The notes under the pieces are model-generated. The model did not search any database, was not told the origin of the DNA, and saw only the letters and a program-made list of their open reading frames with translations. The position numbers were made by a program, and so were the translations under genes. Positions 15,872 through 25,038 of a DNA stretch of 52,933 nt are shown in pieces. Location of the stretch: assembly GCA_947174505.1 (NCBI GenBank), contig CAMWJF010000029.1:1-52933 (forward strand). Direction: 5' to 3'. Within the stretch, counting starts at the first letter, position 1. Each line of letters begins with the position of its first letter. The DNA is from an uncultured Lachnospiraceae bacterium (GTDB lineage Bacteria > Bacillota > Clostridia > Lachnospirales > Lachnospiraceae).

Positions 15872-17779
15872 ATGACAAATCATGCGGAACAGTATCATTT
15901 ATTTTACCGGATTGTCAACGGCATGATCCGGCTGCTGCTTGCGGGAGCGGTGTTTCTTCTGTTTCTGCACAGTATTTTCAGCACCAGCTTTGTGGGCAGG
16001 ATATTTCTGGAGGACGGAAGCGAACAGGAGAGAACCTTGAACATAGCGGACGGCCCGCTGCGCCATCTGTTGGTGTTTATTATTCTGACAGGGGTATTGC
16101 TTGTGGGGCGGAAGCTGTGGGGCAATTTATATGTGCGAAAAAGCGTTCATGCTGATGTGCGCGGCGGGAAAGGGTGGGCGGCCCAGGGCGATAAGGTATT
16201 CTGGGGGCTTACCCTTCTCACGCTGGTTCTGGCCGCCTCTTATGTGGGAATGACGCAGCTTTATCCGGGCTCTGACCCGGCGAAGGTGTATGACATCGCC
16301 ATGCAATGGCGGCAGGGTGACTTCTCATCCTTTGAAGAGGAGGCTTATCTGTTCTGCTACCCGTTTCAGTCGGGAATTGTCCTGTTTTTTTATCTTTTGA
16401 GCTTTCTCTTTGGAGAGGGAAGCTTTGTGGGAATCCAACTGGTGAATGTGGTTTTTCTGGCGGTGATTTATGGACTGCTTACGAAACTTTCCGGACTTTT
16501 CGGGGTGGCGGCAGGGGAAGGCACGGCTGGATTCGAACAGAAGAGAAGGGGATTACAGACGGCGGTGTATGTGGGGCTTATAATCTGGGTGCCCCTGGCC
16601 TTTTATGTGACGTATCTGTACGGTATTCTGCCGGGAATGGCGTTGTCTCTGGGAGCGGTATATTTTGCGCAGCGGTATCTGGCGGTCAGGCGTTATCGTT
16701 ATATTGCGGCGGCTTCTCTCTGCATGGGGCTTGCCACGGTGATCAAGATGAACTGTCTGATTTATCTGATTGCCATCGCCTGCTTTCTGGCTTATGACGC
16801 GATTTCTCTTTGGTTTCTCTCCGGGGAAAAGAAGTGGAAGGAAGGTGCGGTTTCCCTTATTTTCATTGCATGTATGGGACTCGGTGTGGTGATTTGCACG
16901 CAGGTTTCCAACGCCTGTGTGGAACGGATCACGGGACGGGAACTGCCGGAAGGAGAGGTTATGCTTTCCTGGGTGGTTATGGGAATGCAGGAGGCGCCGC
17001 TTGGACCGGGTGGCTACAACGGTTATATAGGCAATGTGTTTACGGAGTACCATTACGATACGGAACTGGTTACGCAGGCGTCTTTGGAGGAACTGCAGAA
17101 AATAGTGACAAGGATGTCAGAAAATCCCCTGGACGAGGGGCTGCCCTTTCTGGCGAGAAAGACGGCCTTTCAGTGGAACGATCCCACCTTTATCTGTCTG
17201 GACCGCACCCGCGGAAGAAAGGCACAGACGCAGATGCCGGGGTGGCTGAAAAGCGTGATTGACGGACGGGGCAGTGTGCGGCTTTCGGTTGTGCTCAATT
17301 ACATGCAGACGCTGGTTTTGCTTGGCATGCTGTTCTATCTGTTTTTGCGGTGGAGAAAGGGTACGCTCTATGAGCTGATGGGAGCCGTGGTTTTTCTGGG
17401 GGGTTATCTTTTCCATACGTTCTGGGAATCCAGCGCCTCCTATACCATACCTTATTTTGTGCTGCTGATTCCCTATGCGGTCTGCGGGATGGCAGAGTGG
17501 ATTGCGTTTCTGGAAAGGGCAGTGGACAGGCTTCGCGGGATTGGGAGAAACGGCGTGGGAGCGCTTAGAAGGGCGGAGGAAATGTCTCTGCAGACAAGTC
17601 GGTGGGGGAAGTATGGCAAGCCTCTGGCGGCTGTCGCGGTTCTCGTTTTTTGCATGCTTGTCATCGCCTTTACCCGGACAAACCTCTTTGACCGGACGGT
17701 CGCGCTGGATGACGATAAGCAGGGCATTGACGCGAGTGCGCAGTTTTATCAGACAGGGATCTGGGAGAAACCGTACTGA
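15872..17779 (+). CDS. GT-C-like (GT39-type) polytopic membrane protein
   Basis: 635 residues with about twelve membrane segments. The first large extracellular loop carries PGSDPAKVYDIAMQWRQGDF followed by CYPFQSGIVLFF. Asp in this loop and the xxYPFQ.G pattern are typical of GT39/ArnT-like glycosyltransferases that use polyprenyl-phosphate sugars. The C-terminal loop before the last helix and tail contains an FWESSASYTIPYF segment. AAGGA lies eight bases before the ATG. It stands at the head of the glycan region; the next gene is convergent and leaves only 15 bases between the two stops. Sugar donor and acceptor cannot be read from sequence. Confidence 0.8.
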   Translation: MTNHAEQYHLFYRIVNGMIRLLLAGAVFLLFLHSIFSTSFVGRIFLEDGSEQERTLNIADGPLRHLLVFIILTGVLLVGRKLWGNLYVRKSVHADVRGGKGWAAQGDKVFWGLTLLTLVLAASYVGMTQLYPGSDPAKVYDIAMQWRQGDFSSFEEEAYLFCYPFQSGIVLFFYLLSFLFGEGSFVGIQLVNVVFLAVIYGLLTKLSGLFGVAAGEGTAGFEQKRRGLQTAVYVGLIIWVPLAFYVTYLYGILPGMALSLGAVYFAQRYLAVRRYRYIAAASLCMGLATVIKMNCLIYLIAIACFLAYDAISLWFLSGEKKWKEGAVSLIFIACMGLGVVICTQVSNACVERITGRELPEGEVMLSWVVMGMQEAPLGPGGYNGYIGNVFTEYHYDTELVTQASLEELQKIVTRMSENPLDEGLPFLARKTAFQWNDPTFICLDRTRGRKAQTQMPGWLKSVIDGRGSVRLSVVLNYMQTLVLLGMLFYLFLRWRKGTLYELMGAVVFLGGYLFHTFWESSASYTIPYFVLLIPYAVCGMAEWIAFLERAVDRLRGIGRNGVGALRRAEEMSLQTSRWGKYGKPLAAVAVLVFCMLVIAFTRTNLFDRTVALDDDKQGIDASAQFYQTGIWEKPY

Positions 17780-17794
17780 GCGGATACGCCAGGT

Positions 17795-18802
17795 TCAATG
17801 CTTCAGAAGGAAAAAAAACAGGCGGTACAGCCCGTGACGGATGCAGAAGGCGTAGGCTTTGTTGTGAAGGCCTGAGACGTCCCCTGCTTTGACGGCACGA
17901 AAGGCCCTCCTGACGGGCGGATAGCTGCATTCTTCACAAAATTCCTTTTTGAAACTGGTTCCTTGGACTTGCATTGTGCGGAATACGGGCGGGAAGGTCA
18001 GGAGACACTGGTAAGCATAGTAATATAAAAGCTGTTTTTCCATACAGGGGTATGCGGCAAGGTCGATCAGTCTGTCGTAGGTATCAAAGAGCAGACGGTT
18101 TTCCGCAAGCCGCCCGGAATCCATCGTATGGGTGAGCGAATTTCCGTTACTTCTATAATAATAGAAGGATTCCTGGAGAAAATAGACGGAGGATGCGCCC
18201 AGAAGACAGGGATAGGCCGCCAGACCGTCTTCCCCCAGCTTGATGGTAAGGGGGACGTGGAAAAGATGCTTTTCCAGAAGCGTACGGCGAAACAGTTTGT
18301 TGCAAAGGCTGGGAGAGACACCGTAGTGAAAAAAGCGGCCGGAAAACAGCATGCGGGGATAGACATCGGCTTCGAGCCGGGACTTATCGTAGAAGCCGGG
18401 ATCGCAGAAATCCTGCCGTTCGATCTGCTTTGTCGGCGTGACTGCGGTGTAATTGCAGCATACCATGTCTACGCCGTATTCTCCGGCGGCAGCGCACATG
18501 CGTTCATACATAGCGGGATCGATCCAGTCGTCGCTGTCCACAAAGGCGATATATTCCCCGACTGCCTTTTCAAAGCCCGCCTGTCTGGCTGACATGTGGC
18601 CGCCGTTTTTCTTGTGGAAACAGCGGATGCGGGCGTCCTTCGCGGCGTAAGAGTCGGCAAGCGCGGACGAGCCGTCTGTGGAACCGTCGTCCATGAGAAG
18701 GATTTCGAAGTCCGTAAACGTCTGGGCGAGAATGCTGTCCAGACATTTGGGCAGATAGGGTTCCACATTATATATAGGTATGATGATACTTAAAAAGGGC
18801 AT
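17795..18802 (-). CDS. GT2-family glycosyltransferase (GT-A)
   Basis: 335 residues beginning MPFLSIIIPIYNVEPYLPKC, a textbook GT2 start. DDGSTDGS (nucleotide binding) and AFVDSDDWID (DXD metal site) follow at about residues 34-41 and 85-95, and NGGHMSARQAGFEKA lies between. The C-terminal half is helical with aromatic residues and no clear membrane span. AAGGAG lies eight bases before the ATG at 18802, which favours it over an ATG six codons earlier. It is the only minus-strand gene in the 15.8-28.7 kb glycan region. Likely role: transfer of a sugar to a cell-surface glycan at the cytosolic face; substrate unknown. Confidence 0.92.
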   Translation of the reverse strand: MPFLSIIIPIYNVEPYLPKCLDSILAQTFTDFEILLMDDGSTDGSSALADSYAAKDARIRCFHKKNGGHMSARQAGFEKAVGEYIAFVDSDDWIDPAMYERMCAAAGEYGVDMVCCNYTAVTPTKQIERQDFCDPGFYDKSRLEADVYPRMLFSGRFFHYGVSPSLCNKLFRRTLLEKHLFHVPLTIKLGEDGLAAYPCLLGASSVYFLQESFYYYRSNGNSLTHTMDSGRLAENRLLFDTYDRLIDLAAYPCMEKQLLYYYAYQCLLTFPPVFRTMQVQGTSFKKEFCEECSYPPVRRAFRAVKAGDVSGLHNKAYAFCIRHGLYRLFFFLLKH

Positions 18803-18936
18803 GGCGCGGACTCCTTTCACACATGCATAATTTTTAGCAGCGGCAATCTGGACAATATCAAAAAAGTTTTAAGTAAATCCTACAGCGTAGGCCGTTTGAG
18901 CCTGCGTCCAGTATAACATAAAACGGAGGACAGGGG

Positions 18937-20049
18937 TTGGAAAAAATCGTATTTGTCATACCCGATATGCCGGGAGGCGGCACGGAACGGGTTGTGGCGC
19001 TTCTGGCAAACGAATACAGCAGGCGGGGGATACCGGTAGCGATTCTTCTCTTTGCGGGAAGCGAGAGAGCGTATCCGCTGGATTCCCGGATTGAAGTGGT
19101 GAGCGTGGGAGGCCCTTCCGGCGGCAGCTTTTCGGCGAGACTTGGAAGACTGCGCAGCATGCGGCGGTTTTACCGGGAGAATAAAAACTGTCAGATATGG
19201 GCTTTCAGCGCTATGGGAGCCGTGTTCACTGCGGTGGCAGCGTTTGGGCAGAGGCATTTTTTTCTCGTCTCCGAGCGCAACGATCCCACCCGCTACGACC
19301 ACAGGCGGATTCGCGACCTGTGTTACTGGCGGGCCAGGGTGGTGGTGTGCCAGACGGAGGATGCGGTGAAAAGTTTTCCGGCGGGAATACGCAAAAAGTG
19401 CGTGGTGATTCCCAATCCGCTGGAACCGGGAGAAGAGCCCTATGCGGGAGAAAGAGAGAAACGGATCGTGGCGGTAGGGAGGCTGAACGCCCAGAAAAAC
19501 CATAAACTGCTGCTACAGGCTTTTGCCTCTTTTACCAAAAAGCATGGAGACTATGTATTGGAGCTTTACGGACAGGGAGAGCTGGAGACGGAGCTAAAGG
19601 CGCTGGCGGCGGAACTAAAAATTGACAGAAGTGTCATATTTAAGGGCTTTTCTGATCATGTGCTCGCTGATATCAGGACTGCGGCCATGTATGTGCTCTC
19701 CTCGGATTATGAGGGAATTTCCAATTCCATGCTGGAGGCGATGGCGCTGGGACTCCCAGTGATTGCGACGGACTGTCCCATCGGCGGCTCCCGCATGTAT
19801 ATACAGGACGGCGTAAACGGTTTCCTTGTGCCGGTGGGAGACGTATCTGCGCTTGCGGACGCTATGGGGCGGCTGGCCGACGAGCCGGCGCTCGGGGAAC
19901 GGCTTGGCGCGGAGGCGGTGAAGCTGAGGGAGGAGCTGGCGACAGGGAAGATTGCCGACAGATTTCTCGCCCTGACAACCGGGGGTGGGAATGCCGTGTC
20001 CGGGAAGAGAGGGGTTCGGGGCGGAGGACAGGGAGATAAAAATGTGTAA
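18937..20049 (+). CDS. GT4-family glycosyltransferase (GT-B)
   Basis: 370 residues starting at a TTG preceded six bases away by GGAGGA. The N-terminal Rossmann half begins IVFVIPDMPGGGTERVVALLANE, with the GGGTE glycine loop of GT4 enzymes. The C-terminal half shows VGRLNAQKNHKLLLQAF and the E-x7-E signature in SSDYEGISNSMLEAMALGLP. It is a retaining transferase by family, using a nucleotide sugar in the cytosol. Its end overlaps the next gene by 8 bases, so the two GT4 genes are translationally coupled. The last 20 residues are Gly/Arg-rich and probably unstructured. Confidence 0.93.
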   Translation: MEKIVFVIPDMPGGGTERVVALLANEYSRRGIPVAILLFAGSERAYPLDSRIEVVSVGGPSGGSFSARLGRLRSMRRFYRENKNCQIWAFSAMGAVFTAVAAFGQRHFFLVSERNDPTRYDHRRIRDLCYWRARVVVCQTEDAVKSFPAGIRKKCVVIPNPLEPGEEPYAGEREKRIVAVGRLNAQKNHKLLLQAFASFTKKHGDYVLELYGQGELETELKALAAELKIDRSVIFKGFSDHVLADIRTAAMYVLSSDYEGISNSMLEAMALGLPVIATDCPIGGSRMYIQDGVNGFLVPVGDVSALADAMGRLADEPALGERLGAEAVKLREELATGKIADRFLALTTGGGNAVSGKRGVRGGGQGDKNV

Positions 20050-21157
20050 GGTGCTGGTAATAAATCCCATATTGTACACGGCGGAGACGAACCGGATTCC
20101 CCGGGTGGATTCCATAAAGGACACCATGATTTATACGATGTGTCTGGGCTTTTTGCGGGCGGGCCATGAGGTGACGCTGATTGCCGCGGAGGATTACAGA
20201 CCGGTTCGTGAGGAGCGGTATGATTTTCCCGTGCTCTGGTTCCATACGGTCTGGCGCAGGCTGTTTATGCCCCGCTGTTTTCCCTACATGCCTGGTATTC
20301 GCCGGTATCTGAAAGAACATAAAGAATATGACATGATTGTCACAAGCGAGGCGTTTGCTGCCTGGTCGTACACGGCGGCAAGGGTGGCTCCGGGGAAAAC
20401 GGTCATCTGGCATGAGCTGGCGGCTTACAATAACATGCTGCATAAAATCCCGGCAAAGTTCTGGTATCAGCTTGTGGCGCGGCTTTTGATGCGGCGTGCG
20501 CTGGTGGTTCCCCGGTCTGCGGAGGCCGGAACCTTTATCCGGCAGTTTATGCCGCGTGTGGAGGCGGAACCCATAGACCATGGCGTAGATCTGGAAAAAT
20601 TCCCGCTTTCCGGGGAAGACGCGAGGGAAGACCGTTTTGTGGTGGTGTCGCAGTTGATTCCCCGGAAACGGATTCCTCATACAATAGAAACTTTTGATAG
20701 GTTTGTGAAGGCGGGGTATGGGACATATTCCCTGAGTGTCATCGGCGCGGGGGAGGAGGAAACTTTCCTCAGACAGCTCGTGAAAAAGCTGGGGCTGGAG
20801 GAGCGGGTGACATTTCACGGAAAGCTGTCCCACGAAGCGCTGCTGCCCATCGTTGCGGCATCCAAGGCCCTTCTGGTCTCCACGGAGAAAGATAACAATA
20901 TGGTATCCATTGTGGAAAGCATTGCGCTGGGTACCCCGGTGGTGACCACCTCCATACCCTATAACGCCGCTTATATCAGGAGCAGGGAGCTGGGCATTGT
21001 GGAGGACGACTGGACGGCGGATGCGCTGGAACGGATCGTTGCGGAAAACGACAGGTATGTGGCAAACTGTCTGGTGTACAGGGAGCGCCTTTCCAATGTG
21101 GCCTGTGCGGAACGGTTTCTGGGGCTTTTCGGCTTGCAGCGCCTTAGAATGGAATAG
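20042..21157 (+). CDS. GT4-family glycosyltransferase, variant E-x7-E
   Basis: 371 residues. The start at 20042 lies within the end of the upstream gene with GGGAG before it; an earlier in-frame start at 19985 would add an extension in the wrong place for the fold. N-terminus MCKVLVINPILYTAETNRIP, then a GT-B fold with VVSQLIPRKRIPHTIETFDRF and, at the donor site, STEKDNNMVSIVESIALGTP. There the usual first Glu of E-x7-E aligns with Asp (D-x7-E), with a Glu two residues earlier, so the site is slightly atypical. Likely adds a sugar in the same glycan pathway as its coupled neighbour. Confidence 0.9.
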   Translation: MCKVLVINPILYTAETNRIPRVDSIKDTMIYTMCLGFLRAGHEVTLIAAEDYRPVREERYDFPVLWFHTVWRRLFMPRCFPYMPGIRRYLKEHKEYDMIVTSEAFAAWSYTAARVAPGKTVIWHELAAYNNMLHKIPAKFWYQLVARLLMRRALVVPRSAEAGTFIRQFMPRVEAEPIDHGVDLEKFPLSGEDAREDRFVVVSQLIPRKRIPHTIETFDRFVKAGYGTYSLSVIGAGEEETFLRQLVKKLGLEERVTFHGKLSHEALLPIVAASKALLVSTEKDNNMVSIVESIALGTPVVTTSIPYNAAYIRSRELGIVEDDWTADALERIVAENDRYVANCLVYRERLSNVACAERFLGLFGLQRLRME

Positions 21158-21183
21158 ACTTTTGTTTGCCGGTTTGATATACT
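21155..21183 (+). promoter_or_regulatory. Extended -10 promoter for small gene
   Basis: TAGACT (21155-21160, 4 of 6 consensus bases) followed 17 bases later by TATACT (21178-21183) with TG at 21175-21176. The -35 overlaps the stop codon of the GT4 gene. A start of transcription near 21190 would give the 60-residue gene a leader of about 36 bases. Confidence 0.5.
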
Positions 21184-21225
21184 TAGATTGTAACATTGGT
21201 CGTAATAGAGAAAGTGGGTGGGTAT

Positions 21226-21408
21226 ATGACAGAAGGTGAAATGCTGAAATTATCTATAGAAGAGTTTTCAAGGATTCAGCGTTACATGATGTTAGCGGAA
21301 AAAGATTCTGAAGTATACAGGGCGATGAAAGAAAGATACATTGATTTAAAGGTTATACTGATGGCATCAGGCGTAAATCTTACAGAAATTGACCGTATAA
21401 AGGAATAG
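21226..21408 (+). CDS. Small conserved-looking protein, 60 aa, unknown
   Basis: Starts MTEGEMLKLSIEEFSRIQRY and continues as a charged, mostly alpha-helical protein ending ASGVNLTEIDRIKE. The ATG follows a purine-rich GGGTGGG segment; an in-frame ATG ten codons earlier has no ribosome binding site. I have a general recollection of similar short proteins in Lachnospiraceae but no function. It is not membrane-like and has no obvious DNA-binding motif. It has its own promoter candidate and a strong terminator, so it is an independent unit within the glycan locus and looks more AT-rich than its neighbours. Confidence 0.75.
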   Translation: MTEGEMLKLSIEEFSRIQRYMMLAEKDSEVYRAMKERYIDLKVILMASGVNLTEIDRIKE

Positions 21409-21444
21409 TTTTAATCTGGAAACCGAACGGCAGATATCTAATCG

Positions 21445-21485
21445 GGTGTAAAGTCTAGGGAACGCGCAGGACTTTACACCTTTTT
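21445..21485 (+). terminator. Rho-independent terminator
   Basis: Perfect 11-bp stem GGTGTAAAGTC (21445-21455) pairing with 21470-21480, a 14-base loop and five T residues. It ends the small-gene transcript 37 bases after its stop. Confidence 0.9.
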
Positions 21486-21567
21486 CATTCTATAGGAATT
21501 TGCGACAGTGTAAACCATTCAGGGAGAATGCATAGACCGGTAATGGACGCAAGAAAAACGTGACGGC

Positions 21568-21596
21568 TTGCTTTTTACGGCGTATCACGGTACAAT
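21568..21596 (+). promoter_or_regulatory. Promoter directly abutting the GT8 start codon
   Basis: TTGCTT (21568-21573), 17 bases, TACAAT (21591-21596). The predicted transcription start, about seven bases after the -10, coincides with the ATG at 21604, which would make the mRNA leaderless. Confidence 0.5.
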
Positions 21597-21603
21597 AGTG
21601 GGT

Positions 21604-22542
21604 ATGGAAATACTGAGGGTAGTTTTTTGTTTTGACGAAAATCTAGTGACGCAGGTGCAGGCGGCGGCGGCTTCGCTTCTGGATGCCCGCGGCCTGGAGG
21701 AACATTTTGAGATTCACTGTGTCTGCACAAAGGCGGCAGGGATCGCGGCGAAGCCGCTGGAGCAGGTTATAAAAAGAAGGGATTCGGCCTCCGGGCTCGT
21801 TATGCATTGTGTGGATAACCCTTATGAGAAGGCATATCAGGTGAGGGATATATCGGCGGGCACCTATCTGCGGCTGGCTCTGCCGGAGCTTTTGCCGGAG
21901 GCGGACCGGATTCTTTATATGGATGCGGATGTGCTGGTGCGGGAAAGCCTTGCGCCGCTTTGGGAAACGCCTTTGGAAGGAAAGGCGCTTGCGGCTGTAA
22001 AGGGGGCGGTAAACCTCTCCGAAAAGTGGGAGTGGAACAGCGACAGGCCATACTGGCATCTGCTTTCGGGGGCGAAGGGCGGCTATATCAATGCGGGCGT
22101 TACACTTCTCAACCTGGCCGAGGTGAGGGAACGGGGGCTTGCCGCACGTTGGCATGAGCTGACGGGAGAGCGGTTCTACTATCAGGATCAGGATATCCTG
22201 AATATGACCTGTCAGGGAGCCATCGCTTATCTTACGCCGAAATATAACAGGCTTGCCTATCTGGAAGAGCAGGATTTTGACCAGTTTGTGGCGGAGGGCA
22301 TTTATACGCAGGAAGAGAAGCGGGAGGCGCTGCGGTCTCCGGCCATTATCCATTACGCGGGGGACAAGCCATGGAAACGCTATGATACGAATCTGGGGAG
22401 TCTCTGGTGGGCGTATGTGAATGCGCAGCCGGATCTGAAGGAGCTGTTTGACGAGGAAAAAGCGCGCCGGTATCATGGGCCGACTTTGGCGCAGCGGGCG
22501 GTGAGAAAAGTGAAGAAAGTGTTTGGCAGGGAGAAGATATAG
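21604..22542 (+). CDS. GT8-family glycosyltransferase
   Basis: 312 residues from the ATG at 21604. MEILRVVFCFDENLVTQVQAA is the usual first strand and loop of GT8 enzymes. YMDADVLV (D107-x-D109) is the metal-binding DXD motif. GGYINAGVTLLNL and QDQDILNMTCQG follow in the usual order, and IIHYAGDKPWKRYD near the C-terminus supplies the conserved HxxGxxKPW metal ligand. Family members transfer Glc or Gal from UDP-sugars with retention, often to LPS-type or wall glycans. A TTG at 21568 is open in frame but is better read as a -35 element. Neither possible start has a good ribosome binding site. Confidence 0.92.
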   Translation: MEILRVVFCFDENLVTQVQAAAASLLDARGLEEHFEIHCVCTKAAGIAAKPLEQVIKRRDSASGLVMHCVDNPYEKAYQVRDISAGTYLRLALPELLPEADRILYMDADVLVRESLAPLWETPLEGKALAAVKGAVNLSEKWEWNSDRPYWHLLSGAKGGYINAGVTLLNLAEVRERGLAARWHELTGERFYYQDQDILNMTCQGAIAYLTPKYNRLAYLEEQDFDQFVAEGIYTQEEKREALRSPAIIHYAGDKPWKRYDTNLGSLWWAYVNAQPDLKELFDEEKARRYHGPTLAQRAVRKVKKVFGREKI

Positions 22543-22646
22543 AAACGCGAATAGTAATTCTGAAGCACAAAGTTTCGCGTAGGAGAATGCCTGAAAAGCG
22601 GCGTTTTCCGTGTGGGAAAAACAGGAAAGGGATACGGTAACATATT

Positions 22647-23957
22647 ATGAAAATAGCGGTAGCGGGAACCGGATATGTGGGTCTGGTGGCGGGCGTGTGC
22701 TTTGCGGAAAAGGGACATGACGTCACCTGTGTGGATGTGGATGAAAAGAAAGTGAAAATGATGGAGGCCGGAAACAGTCCTATTTTCGAGGAAGGGCTGG
22801 AGGAGCTGATGCGGAAGAATAACGCTGCGGGAAGGCTCCATTATACCACGGATTATGCCGGGGCTTACCGTGATAAGGACGCCATTTTTATCGGGGTTGG
22901 TACGCCGGAGCAGCCGGACGGTTCCGCGAACCTGAATTATATTGCGACGGTTTCGAGACAGATTGCGGAATCCGTGGAGCGCGACTGTCTGGTGGTTGTG
23001 AAATCAACGGTGCCCGTAGGCACGAACGATAAAGTGGAGCAGTTTATCCACGATTTTCTGACGCGGGATGTGAAGGTGGAGGTGGCCTCCAACCCGGAGT
23101 TTCTGGCACAGGGCTCTGCGGTGTATGACACCCTGCACGCCGCCCGTATTATCATCGGCACGGAGAGCAGGGAGGCGGAGGCTCTTTTAAAGAAAATCTA
23201 CGAGCCCTTCGGGCTGCCCATTGTGTCCGTGAACAGACGCTCCGCGGAGATGATTAAGTATGCGTCAAATGATTTTCTGGCTCTGAAAATTTCCTATATG
23301 AACGATATCGCGAATCTCTGTGAGCTGGTGGGGGCGGATATTGACGCGGTGGCGGAAGGTATGAGCTACGACGCACGTATCGGCGCGAATTTCTTAAAGG
23401 CCGGAATCGGATACGGCGGGAGCTGTTTCCCCAAAGACACGAAAGCTCTCAAATATCTGGCCAAGCAGTACGGCTATCAGCTTAAGACCGTGGAGGCCGC
23501 GGTGGATGTGAATGCCATGCAGAAAACAAGGCTTTACCATAAGGCGTGCAAGCGTATGATTACCTTTGAGGGACTGAAGGTGGCGGTGCTGGGGCTTGCC
23601 TTCAAACCGGGGACGGACGATCTGCGGGAGGCGCCTTCGCTTGACAATGTGAAGCTGCTTCTGGAAAACGGCGCGCAGATTACAGCATACGATCCCGTAG
23701 CGGCGGGTAACTTCCGCAAGGTTTATCCCGATGGGGCAGTTGGCAGAGGCTCTATTTCCTACGCGGATACGCCCGAGGAGACGCTTGAAGACGCTAACAT
23801 CTGCTTTGTGTTTACGGAGTGGGAGCAGATCCGTTCCCTGCCGCCGGAAACCTTTAAGGAACGGATGCGGATACCGCTCGTGTATGACGGGCGCAACGTC
23901 TTTGACGTGAAAGGCATGAAGGAAGCGGGAATCGAGTATTACAGCATAGGGCGGTAA
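22647..23957 (+). CDS. ugd: UDP-glucose 6-dehydrogenase
   Basis: 436 residues, the usual length. It oxidises UDP-glucose to UDP-glucuronate with two NAD+ in the cytosol. The NAD-binding GTGYVG loop starts at residue 7. VGVGTPEQPDGSANL, STVPVGTND, SNPEFLAQGSAV and the central helix EMIKYASNDFLALKISYMNDI are present. The catalytic loop GGSCFPKDTKAL places the nucleophilic cysteine at residue 260. The C-terminal UDP-binding domain starts near VAVLGLAFKPGTDDLREAPS. It is 19 bases upstream of the epimerase gene that should use its product, so the pair forms a uronic-acid module. Confidence 0.97.
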   Translation: MKIAVAGTGYVGLVAGVCFAEKGHDVTCVDVDEKKVKMMEAGNSPIFEEGLEELMRKNNAAGRLHYTTDYAGAYRDKDAIFIGVGTPEQPDGSANLNYIATVSRQIAESVERDCLVVVKSTVPVGTNDKVEQFIHDFLTRDVKVEVASNPEFLAQGSAVYDTLHAARIIIGTESREAEALLKKIYEPFGLPIVSVNRRSAEMIKYASNDFLALKISYMNDIANLCELVGADIDAVAEGMSYDARIGANFLKAGIGYGGSCFPKDTKALKYLAKQYGYQLKTVEAAVDVNAMQKTRLYHKACKRMITFEGLKVAVLGLAFKPGTDDLREAPSLDNVKLLLENGAQITAYDPVAAGNFRKVYPDGAVGRGSISYADTPEETLEDANICFVFTEWEQIRSLPPETFKERMRIPLVYDGRNVFDVKGMKEAGIEYYSIGR

Positions 23958-23976
23958 GCGGCGGAAAGGAGCGGCG

Positions 23977-24969
23977 GTGAAAGAGTTAGATACCTCGAAG
24001 ACATATCTGATTACCGGTGGCGCGGGTTTTATCGGATTTCATTTATCCATAAGCCTTCTCGAGAAAGGGGCGCGCGTGATCGGCTTTGACAACATGAATG
24101 ACTATTATGACGTAAAGCTGAAGGAGGATAGGCTGACAAGGATGTATTACTATGACAAATATACCTTTGTCAAGGGAGATCTGGCGGACAATGCGGATGT
24201 GTTCCGGGTGTTTCAGGAATATCACCCGAATATCGTTGTGAATCTGGGGGCGCAGGCGGGCGTCCGTTACAGCATTGACAATCCGTCGGCTTACATGGAG
24301 TCCAATATGATGGGATTTTTCCATATCTTGGAGGGCTGCCGGTATTTTCCTGTGGAGCATCTGGTGTACGCATCGTCCAGCTCTGTTTACGGGGGCAATG
24401 AAAAAGTGCCCTTTTCTACGGAGGATAAGGTGGATGAGCCGGTAAGCCTCTATGCGGCCACGAAGAAATCCAATGAGCTGATGGCTCACGCATACAGTAA
24501 GCTTTTTGCAATTCCCGTTACGGGTCTGCGCTTTTTCACGGTTTACGGGCCGTTTGGCAGGCCGGATATGGCGTATTTTAAGTTTACGAAAAAAATCCTT
24601 GCGGGAGAGCCGATTCAGGTTTATAACCGCGGTGATATGATGCGGGATTTCACTTATATCGACGATATTGTAAGGGGTGTGGAAAACATTCTCTGCAATC
24701 CGCCCGAAAAAAACGAAAAGGGCGCGTTCTATAAGCTTTATAATATCGGCAATAATAAGCCTGTAAAGCTGATGGATTATATAGAGACGCTGGAGCGGTG
24801 TCTTGGCATGGAGGCGAAGAAAGAGTATCTGCCCATGCAGCCCGGCGACGTATACCAGACCTATGCGGACGTTACGGACCTGATGCGGGATTATGACTTT
24901 AAGCCGGAGACCCCTATTGAGGAGGGGCTTCAGAAATTCGTGGACTGGTATCGGGAATATTATAAGTAA
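23977..24969 (+). CDS. UDP-glucuronate 4-epimerase-like SDR enzyme
   Basis: 330 residues starting at a GTG preceded by AAAGGAG. An extended SDR: TGGAGFIG (residues 13-20) for NAD, SSSSVYGGN with the catalytic Ser region, and YAATK with Tyr159 and Lys163. The segment LRFFTVYGPFGRPDMA and the adjacent RGDMMRDFTYIDDIV are characteristic of enzymes that turn UDP-GlcA into UDP-GalA. Position directly after the UDP-glucose dehydrogenase gene supports this. Other 4-epimerases of the same family cannot be excluded. The product would provide galacturonic acid for the glycan made by this locus. Confidence 0.88.
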   Translation: MKELDTSKTYLITGGAGFIGFHLSISLLEKGARVIGFDNMNDYYDVKLKEDRLTRMYYYDKYTFVKGDLADNADVFRVFQEYHPNIVVNLGAQAGVRYSIDNPSAYMESNMMGFFHILEGCRYFPVEHLVYASSSSVYGGNEKVPFSTEDKVDEPVSLYAATKKSNELMAHAYSKLFAIPVTGLRFFTVYGPFGRPDMAYFKFTKKILAGEPIQVYNRGDMMRDFTYIDDIVRGVENILCNPPEKNEKGAFYKLYNIGNNKPVKLMDYIETLERCLGMEAKKEYLPMQPGDVYQTYADVTDLMRDYDFKPETPIEEGLQKFVDWYREYYK

Positions 24970-25038
24970 GCGGGCGTTAAAGGCGCGATTTTGTGAATGG
25001 GCGCGGATGAACGGCACATTACATCGAGGAAGAAGACA

